Assembly (NCBI GenBank): GCA_003520455.1
Contig: DOUV01000584.1
Location: 1-6,005, forward strand
DNA: 6,005 bases
Direction: 5' to 3'
Source: Chloroflexota bacterium
Lineage (GTDB): Bacteria > Chloroflexota > Anaerolineae > Ardenticatenales > Ardenticatenaceae
In this document: piece after piece, positions 1 to 4,645 of the stretch
Numbering within the stretch: position 1 is the stretch's first letter
How the letters are laid out: every line of letters starts with the position of its first letter
Position numbers and translations under genes: made by a program
The notes under the pieces: model-generated
What the model was told of the DNA's origin: nothing
What the model saw: only the letters and a program-made list of their open reading frames with translations
The model's database searches: none

Positions 1-319
1 GGCGGTCCTGCCAACTGAGGACCGGGCCGAGTGGCTCGCCGCTGCATCGATCCCACACCGCCACAGTGGAGCGTTGCGTCGTCAGGCCCGCCCGGCCCAC
101 CCCCAGGCGCTGCACGGTCGCATCGGCCAGCACCTTCTGCACAACCGCGCGCACCGATGCGACGATTTCGGTTGCATCCTGCTCGACCAGAGCCGTACCA
201 CTTCCGCGGAGCGCAATCTCACAGAAGGCCTCGGCGCGTACGCGGCCGTCCTCATCAAAGACGAGCGCGCGGGTGGCATGGGTGCCCTGGTCGATCACCA
301 GAATCAGGGGCTCGGTCAC
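1..319 (-). CDS. FGGY-family carbohydrate kinase, glycerol-kinase-like, N-terminal 106 codons (partial)
   Basis: This is the 5' end of an ATP-dependent sugar or polyol kinase of the FGGY family; the rest lies beyond position 1. Seen: translation from GTG at 319 gives ILVIDQGTHATRALVFDEDG (residues 6-25), the phosphate-binding first strand-turn of the ASKHA fold, then VEQDATEI (45-52), and LTTQRSTVAVWDRCSGEPLG (79-98) running into LSWQDR (101-106). These match the start of glycerol kinase (DQGTTSSRA, VEHDP.EI, TNQRETT.VW, VWQ.R) almost without gaps. The catalytic Asp and the second FGGY domain are outside the window. Known: E. coli GlpK holds glycerol with Arg83, Glu84 and Trp103; here Arg83 and Trp103 are kept but residue 84 is Ser, so glycerol is not a safe substrate call. 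GTG 319 is chosen because AGGAG lies 9 nt upstream (329-333) and homology begins within five residues. The gene begins inside the preceding fusion gene, so it is probably co-transcribed and translationally coupled. Family call is firm; substrate is unknown. Confidence 0.88.
   Translation of the reverse strand, partial: MTEPLILVIDQGTHATRALVFDEDGRVRAEAFCEIALRGSGTALVEQDATEIVASVRAVVQKVLADATVQRLGVGRAGLTTQRSTVAVWDRCSGEPLGPVLSWQDR
255..319 (-). other. 65-bp coding overlap between fusion gene and kinase gene
   Basis: The fusion frame stays open through the kinase ribosome-binding site and the first 21 kinase codons, ending at TGA 257-255. The kinase frame over the same bases encodes the strongly conserved DQGT strand, so selection on this stretch is probably on the kinase. 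The fusion-frame product here (Arg/Pro/Gly/His-rich, ending PRARL) looks like non-selected read-through. The arrangement suggests that an original fusion stop near codon 1403 was lost. Confidence 0.75.
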
Positions 320-3300
320 TGCCAACTTCTCCTCTGTGAAATACCAATCCTTTCGACGGGCTCGGGACCCGGAGCATCTGATTTGCTCGCACGTTGTTGA
401 ATTCGAGGCGCTGCCCATTGGGGAAGACCACCAACAGGTGGGGCACAACACTGGCACTCCCCAGACCGAAGTGGAGCCGCGGATCTTCGGAGGCAAGGTA
501 GCTGCTCCCGGTGTACAGGTCGCGCACCAACTGGCGACCGTCGGGCAACTCCAGGGTCGCGAAAGCCCCCGGGAAGAAGCCATCAAACTTCACCTGCAGC
601 CAGTTGCCGTGGCGGCCATCGTTCTGAAGGAGCACCAGGTTCCCGGCAATCGTGTTGATCGCCACGTCCGGGTCGCCATCGTTGTCGTAATCGGCCACAG
701 CACTGCCCCGGCCTAACAGCGGTCCGACAGCCTTCAACCCCACCTGCTCGGTCCACTCGCGGAATTGCCCCGCCGGCCCTTGACTCCCGTCCAGATTCCA
801 ACTGCGGTTGCGGTAGAGTCGCACCAGTTCCGGGTCGGACGCCAGGTTGGTCACCGGCACCCGGCCGTTGACAATCAGCAGGTCCTCGTCGGTGTCCTGA
901 TCGACGTCCACCAGAGCAGTGCCCCACCCGGTCAGGCCGTTACCCAAACCGCTGATACCGATACGGAAGGTGCTGTACTGGAACGTGAGGTGACCCTCCT
1001 CGGCGGTTTCATTGCGATAGAGCGCGTTCAACTCTCGTTCCCAGTTGGTGATGAAGAGATCGATCAGGCCGTCGCCGTCGTAGTCGCCCCCGGCCACTCC
1101 CATGCCGCTGCCCGAGTCACCCACGTTGGCCGTGTTGGTCAAGTCCACAAAGCGAAAGCCGAGCCTCTCCGGGTCGGCCTGTACCCCTCCCGGCCAGGGC
1201 TCGTTGGCGTAGAGCCGGTTGGGCTGGCCATCGTTGGCGATGTAGAGGTCCAGGTCGCCATCACGATCGAGATCGCCGAGCAATGCCCCCAGCCCCCGCT
1301 CCTCGCGCAGCAGACCGGCGGCTTCGGTGACCTCGCGGAAGGTGACCCGCCCCGCCGGCGAGCCTGGCGGGGCGCCATTGTTCAGGTAGAGCCGATCCGG
1401 CAGACCATAGTAGTCTTGCGGGAAGGCCCCGCTAGGCTTGGGGATCTTGTGATTCAGGTCGATGTAGGCCGCCACAAAGAGGTCGGGCAGCCCGTCACCG
1501 TTCACGTCACCCACCACGGCGGCGCTGTTCCATTCCGGCGCGGCCACTCCCGCGACCGCTGCCCCTTCAGTGAAGGTACCATCGCCATTGTTCCAGAGCA
1601 GGGCATTGGGGCCGTCGGCCGTCACGTAGAGATCCCACCGGCCATCGCCGTTGAAATCGGCGGCGACGCAGCCGTTGCCCCGCATGGCCAGGTCCGTCCC
1701 TGACGCGGCAGTGACATCGGTGAACCGGCCGTGATCGTTGCGAAACAGGGCGTTGCGCGGGAGACCGCCGTGGCGCCGCCAGAAGGCCTCTTCATCCTCA
1801 GCGTGGCTGTTAACGACGTACAGATCCAACCAACCGTCGTTGTTATAGTCAATCCAGCACAGCCCGCCGCCCATCGCGGCCACCGGATCCTGGAAAACGG
1901 CCGTGCGAAAGGCACCCTGGCGGAAGTTAAGGCCCACGGCTGCCGCCACATCGCGAAAACGCAGTTCGGCGGGGGCAGTGTCTGGGGACCCGGGCTCCGG
2001 CCCGCCGATCTCCGGTGGCGGGCCCGGGGTCTCCTCGGCAGGCTCGCTCGCGCCCGGCACCGGATCCAAAGGCAGCCCGCTCGGCACCCGGTCGGGGATG
2101 AAGGCCCGCAGATCGCGGGCGGCGGGGTCGGTCAGGCCGGTGAGGAACGCGACCAGGTCGGCGATATCATCCTCGCTCAGGGGCAGCCCGTCGCGCAACT
2201 CCGGCGCGGCGGTCGCCCACTGCTTCTCGGGCTGGAAGGGCTGCAAACTGCTGTAGAGCGCCGGGGGGATGGCGTTGGCACTGGGGTCGTACCGCTGGGC
2301 GCTGCCCCAGATGTCGGCGTGATGGCGGATAGCACCGGCCAGGGTCGCAAAGGCCCCATCGTGGAAGTAGGGAGCGGTCAGCTCCACGTTGCGGAGACTC
2401 GGGGTTCGAAAGGCATAGCGATCACGCAGGTCGAAGGTGACACCGGCCCGCCCCCAATCCTCGCGCCGGGTGTAGCCGTTCCCTTTGCCTGGACCAAGTT
2501 GCGGGACCAACAGGTTGTGATGGTGGAAATCGCTGAAGAGGTCGCCGCTGTGGCACTGGGCGCAGTTGACCGCCGGGTCGAGCTGGCCGAAGAAGAGCAG
2601 AGCGCCACGCTTTTGTTGCGTGCTCAGGGCATCACGCTGGCCGGCCAGGTAGCGATCCCAGGGAGCATCCGTGAAGATGAAGCGCCGCTCGAAGGCCGCC
2701 AGAGCCTCGACCAGCCGTACCTCGGTGATGCTGTTTTGGGGGCTTCCGTCGCCCGGACCGAAGACCTCCTGGAAACCCGCCACGTAGGCCGGGATGGCCC
2801 GCAGGCGCTCGATCAGCGCGCGGCGAATTGCCTGCGGCGCGAGCCCAGCGAAGGTGGCACCGGCCATTTCGTTCCGCCCCGTAACGGGGAAGAGCGCCTG
2901 GACGGCCAGTGCATCGGTCAAGCCGAGATCGTTGACCGCCTGTTCCCTGGTCTTCACGACTGTCCCCAGTGCATACTGCTCCACTCGGCTGTCCCAGAAC
3001 TGGGTGGGGAAGAGGGCACTGTTGAGAACGGTGAGCGAGTTACGCGCCACGAACGTCCCCTCAAAGGGGTTGTGGGCGATGGTCTGGCCGGTCTGTGGGC
3101 TGATCGCGCCGGCCAGACGGCGCGGGAAGCTGGCCTCCGGCCCCAACGTGATCTGGTCGTCAAAGGTGCGCTGCGGACCCAACCCCACGCCGCCCGTTCC
3201 GATCGGCAGCACTCGTCCGTCGGCCATTGCAAGTGCAGGGTGGTGGCAGGTTGCGCAGGAGATGTTCCTATCACCGGAGAGGATCGGGTCGAAGAATAGT

Positions 3301-4565
3301 TCCTGGCCGAGACGAGCCAGGGGCGTATCACCTTCACGCAGTTCCGCGCCAGGATTCGGGTGCAGTCCCTGGGCTTGAACCACCCGCGATAGGACCCTAT
3401 CGTACTCATCGGGAGCGATCGCAGTGGACGGTGAGGATGCTGCGCGCTCACGTTGCGCGCCGTCCGACGCCGGGCCGATGCCCGGCGCACGGTCCGGCGG
3501 TTGGCCGAACGTGACGCGAAGGATGCGGCCGGTAAAAACCTCGCTGATGTAGAGACTACCGTCGGGCATCGGCAGCACCGCGCCAGGGAAGTTCAAATCC
3601 GTGATAACGGAGCGCAAGGTGCCATCGGGCTGCAGGCGGCTGAGGCGCCCGCTGCGCGCCTGGTAACCGCTCCCCGTGAAGCAGGAGGCGTTGGGGGTGA
3701 AGCGGGCAAATTCGAGCACCCAGATGGTGCCATCGGGCGCCTGAGCCACATCAATCGGCATGTTGAGGCCGGTCACAAGCGTGCGTTGGTTGCGCTGCTC
3801 GTCGATCGCCACCAGTTGGCCGCCGCCTTGCGGGTAGGGACAGCCGCCGGTGAGCGTCACGTAGTACTCATCCCCGACCCGAGTGATGCCGGTCGGCACG
3901 GGCTCGATCGTGTCTTTCTCGGTCGCGGTCATGGGATTGGCAAGCGGCGCAAACCGGTGGATGAAGCGGGTCCGGCCGTCGGCGGTCTCTTTCGCCACCC
4001 CGTTGCCGCTGGCATCGGTCACGACCGGCACGCCAGACGTATCGAAGGTGATATCGAACGGGTTGGTCAGCCGCACGTTGTTGAGCGGCATCATTTCCGG
4101 CGTCAACGCGTCCTGGGTGAGCGGGCGATCGGTCAGTGCCAGCCCGTGCCTCTGCTGTTCGGGAGTGAGCGGCAGGGTCCACAGGTGGCCCTCACCGAAG
4201 TTCGCCAGGTAGACTTTATCTCCAGCCGGAGAGAGAGCCACCAACGGAACGCCGGCCAGATCACCGGAGTCCATACTACTGGGCAATCCCGAGATGAAGC
4301 GACCGGCCTGCCCATCAACTGTGATCAAACTGATACCGGCGCTCTTGTCATCCTGGCCGGTGCCTTCTTCGGCCACCAACAGGCCCCCACCGGGCAGCGC
4401 AGCCATCCCCATGGGGTTGAGCAGGCCATCCACGACCACCCGGACCTGCGGCTCGGCAACCACGGAGGGTGGGCGCGAAAAGATGGCTGTAAGGCGCGCG
4501 CAGCCGGCCAGGGCGCTCAGCGCCAGGGCGATGAGAACGACAAAAAGCGCGACTCGCTTTGGCAT
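255..4565 (-). CDS. Three-module lipoprotein: ScyD/ScyE-like propeller + di-heme cytochrome c peroxidase + FG-GAP/ASPIC-UnbV (CRTAC1-like)
   Basis: A predicted exported, membrane-anchored redox protein of 1,436 residues in one uninterrupted frame. Seen, in order: lipoprotein signal peptide (1-22, lipobox LAGC, Cys22); a beta-propeller (about 37-352) with repeated LxxPxGxAxxPDGxLYVxE-type strands, closest to ScyD/ScyE or NHL-like proteins; a polar linker (353-387); a di-heme peroxidase module (about 388-815) with CATCH at 437-441, FWDSR at 523-527, CAQCH at 668-672, RTPSLRN at 720-726, APYFHDGAFATL at 731-742 and a closing DDIADLVAFLTGL helix; a Pro/Glu/Gly-rich linker (816-865); an FG-GAP/VCBS propeller (866-1320) with seven Asp-rich loops; and an ASPIC/UnbV domain (about 1322-1400, with SSYLASEDPRLHFGLG). 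Known: MauG/CcpA proteins are periplasmic and reduce H2O2 or oxidise substrates through two c-type haems; CRTAC1-type domains are extracellular. Inference: a surface oxidase or peroxidase with binding propellers; its substrate is unknown. ATG 4565 is chosen because it begins the signal peptide; no good Shine-Dalgarno precedes it. The last 30-odd residues overlap the kinase gene and match no domain. Confidence 0.9.
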   Translation of the reverse strand: MPKRVALFVVLIALALSALAGCARLTAIFSRPPSVVAEPQVRVVVDGLLNPMGMAALPGGGLLVAEEGTGQDDKSAGISLITVDGQAGRFISGLPSSMDSGDLAGVPLVALSPAGDKVYLANFGEGHLWTLPLTPEQQRHGLALTDRPLTQDALTPEMMPLNNVRLTNPFDITFDTSGVPVVTDASGNGVAKETADGRTRFIHRFAPLANPMTATEKDTIEPVPTGITRVGDEYYVTLTGGCPYPQGGGQLVAIDEQRNQRTLVTGLNMPIDVAQAPDGTIWVLEFARFTPNASCFTGSGYQARSGRLSRLQPDGTLRSVITDLNFPGAVLPMPDGSLYISEVFTGRILRVTFGQPPDRAPGIGPASDGAQRERAASSPSTAIAPDEYDRVLSRVVQAQGLHPNPGAELREGDTPLARLGQELFFDPILSGDRNISCATCHHPALAMADGRVLPIGTGGVGLGPQRTFDDQITLGPEASFPRRLAGAISPQTGQTIAHNPFEGTFVARNSLTVLNSALFPTQFWDSRVEQYALGTVVKTREQAVNDLGLTDALAVQALFPVTGRNEMAGATFAGLAPQAIRRALIERLRAIPAYVAGFQEVFGPGDGSPQNSITEVRLVEALAAFERRFIFTDAPWDRYLAGQRDALSTQQKRGALLFFGQLDPAVNCAQCHSGDLFSDFHHHNLLVPQLGPGKGNGYTRREDWGRAGVTFDLRDRYAFRTPSLRNVELTAPYFHDGAFATLAGAIRHHADIWGSAQRYDPSANAIPPALYSSLQPFQPEKQWATAAPELRDGLPLSEDDIADLVAFLTGLTDPAARDLRAFIPDRVPSGLPLDPVPGASEPAEETPGPPPEIGGPEPGSPDTAPAELRFRDVAAAVGLNFRQGAFRTAVFQDPVAAMGGGLCWIDYNNDGWLDLYVVNSHAEDEEAFWRRHGGLPRNALFRNDHGRFTDVTAASGTDLAMRGNGCVAADFNGDGRWDLYVTADGPNALLWNNGDGTFTEGAAVAGVAAPEWNSAAVVGDVNGDGLPDLFVAAYIDLNHKIPKPSGAFPQDYYGLPDRLYLNNGAPPGSPAGRVTFREVTEAAGLLREERGLGALLGDLDRDGDLDLYIANDGQPNRLYANEPWPGGVQADPERLGFRFVDLTNTANVGDSGSGMGVAGGDYDGDGLIDLFITNWERELNALYRNETAEEGHLTFQYSTFRIGISGLGNGLTGWGTALVDVDQDTDEDLLIVNGRVPVTNLASDPELVRLYRNRSWNLDGSQGPAGQFREWTEQVGLKAVGPLLGRGSAVADYDNDGDPDVAINTIAGNLVLLQNDGRHGNWLQVKFDGFFPGAFATLELPDGRQLVRDLYTGSSYLASEDPRLHFGLGSASVVPHLLVVFPNGQRLEFNNVRANQMLRVPSPSKGLVFHRGEVGSDRAPDSGDRPGHPCHPRARL
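329..333 (-). promoter_or_regulatory. Shine-Dalgarno sequence of the FGGY kinase
   Basis: On the minus strand the sequence reads AGAGGAGAAG, with an AGGAG core separated by 9 nt from the GTG at 319-317. It decides the kinase start: the in-frame TTG at 325-323 is only 3 nt from the core, and no in-frame ATG or GTG was found in the roughly 70 nt upstream that I checked. The site lies wholly inside the coding sequence of the upstream fusion gene, so ribosomes translating that gene pass over it. Confidence 0.7.
366..602 (-). other. ASPIC/UnbV (CRTAC1-type) C-terminal domain within the fusion
   Basis: Residues about 1322-1400 carry the family landmarks NWLQVKF, a LPDGRQLVRDL strand pair, GSSYLASEDPRLHFGLG, VVFPNGQ and NVRANQMLRV. 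These correspond to the usual NWLxVxL, GxGYLSQxxxxLHFGLG, VxWPSG and NVxANQxLxV. The domain normally follows FG-GAP repeats in CRTAC1-like secreted proteins, as it does here; its function is poorly defined. The loop that usually reads like SNRxGIGA near the domain start is replaced by a short FFPGAFA stretch, so this copy appears trimmed there. Confidence 0.8.
606..1970 (-). repeat. Seven FG-GAP/VCBS calcium-loop repeats (protein-level)
   Basis: The C-terminal propeller carries seven Asp-rich loops of the D-x-[DN]-x-D-G-x-x-D type seen in integrin-like FG-GAP and VCBS repeats. They start at residues 906 (DYNNDGWLD), 970 (DFNGDGRWD), 1020 (DVNGDGLPD), 1098 (DLDRDGDLD), 1161 (DYDGDGLID), 1220 (DVDQDTDED) and 1292 (DYDNDGDPD). 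Spacing is about 50-80 residues, and each is typically followed by a short hydrophobic strand such as LYV and then LYRN or LYLNNG. Seven loops fit a seven-bladed propeller with bound Ca2+. The sixth loop has Thr where the Gly should be, so it may bind metal poorly. The ASPIC/UnbV domain follows directly. Confidence 0.85.
2121..3404 (-). other. Di-heme cytochrome c peroxidase (MauG/CcpA-like) module within the fusion
   Basis: This part encodes residues about 388-815. The first haem site, CATCH, is at 3257-3243, preceded by the family signature LGQELFFDPILSGDRNIS. The second, CAQCH, is at 2564-2550, 231 residues later, which is the normal spacing for two-haem peroxidases with one haem per subdomain. 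RTPSLRN...PYFHDGAFATL and the C-terminal DIADLVAFLTGL helix are also conserved. At about 430 residues the module is slightly longer than free-standing CcpA/MauG proteins and looks complete. Haem axial ligands other than the two CxxCH histidines cannot be assigned by eye, so peroxidase versus MauG-type oxidase chemistry is open. Confidence 0.88.
4500..4565 (-). other. Lipoprotein signal peptide (signal peptidase II type) of the fusion protein
   Basis: Residues 1-22 read as a basic n-region (PKR), a hydrophobic core of about 15 residues (VALFVVLIALALSAL), and the lipobox LAGC, with cleavage expected before Cys22. This predicts lipidation and anchoring on the outer face of the cytoplasmic membrane. 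It fits the c-type haem motifs, which are matured outside the cytoplasm. The signal peptide also supports ATG 4565 as the true start. Confidence 0.85.
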
Positions 4566-4594
4566 AAGATGTGTGCCTGGTACGAAAGTGGCAA

Positions 4595-4619
4595 GGCCGA
4601 CTGCGGTCTGCGGTCGGCC
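4595..4619 (-). repeat. GC-rich hairpin over a tandem 7-bp repeat in the 80-bp spacer
   Basis: GGCCGAC (4595-4601) and GTCGGCC (4613-4619) form a perfect 7-bp inverted repeat around an 11-nt loop. The segment is also a direct tandem repeat: CTGCGGT occurs at 4601-4607 and again at 4608-4614. It sits 26 bp past the stop of the UgpB-like gene and 29 bp before the fusion start. In minus-strand RNA the stem is followed by UUGCC rather than a U-run, so it is not a standard intrinsic terminator. It could protect the upstream mRNA 3' end, lower transcription into the fusion gene, or be a small dispersed repeat. Confidence 0.5.
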
Positions 4620-4645
4620 CTGCCTGCGTCAATGCCTGCCAGAAC

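Noticed and set aside
66..716. 216-codon open frame on the plus strand, with overlapping frames at 31-339 and 74-400
   Set aside because: Antisense to the kinase 5' end and the ASPIC/UnbV region, both of which have strong family motifs on the minus strand.
765..1703. 312-codon open frame on the plus strand
   Set aside because: Antisense to the FG-GAP repeats; its Val/Ile/Gln-rich repeats mirror the DxDGDG codons of the true strand.
1731..3299. 522-codon open frame on the plus strand
   Set aside because: It lies fully antisense to the haem and propeller modules, shows no recognisable domain, and is the usual shadow frame in GC-rich DNA. The minus-strand frame has clear haem and FG-GAP motifs.
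4595..4619. Standard intrinsic terminator after the UgpB-like gene
   Set aside because: The stem is present but only 7 bp, with an 11-nt loop and no following U-run, so I list it as a hairpin/repeat only.
4627..4632. TTGACG on the minus strand as a -35 box for the fusion gene
   Set aside because: No -10-like hexamer at 16-18 nt downstream; that stretch is the GC-rich hairpin. A second candidate, TTGCCA with CATCTT 17 nt later, would place the transcription start inside the coding region and matches the -10 poorly.
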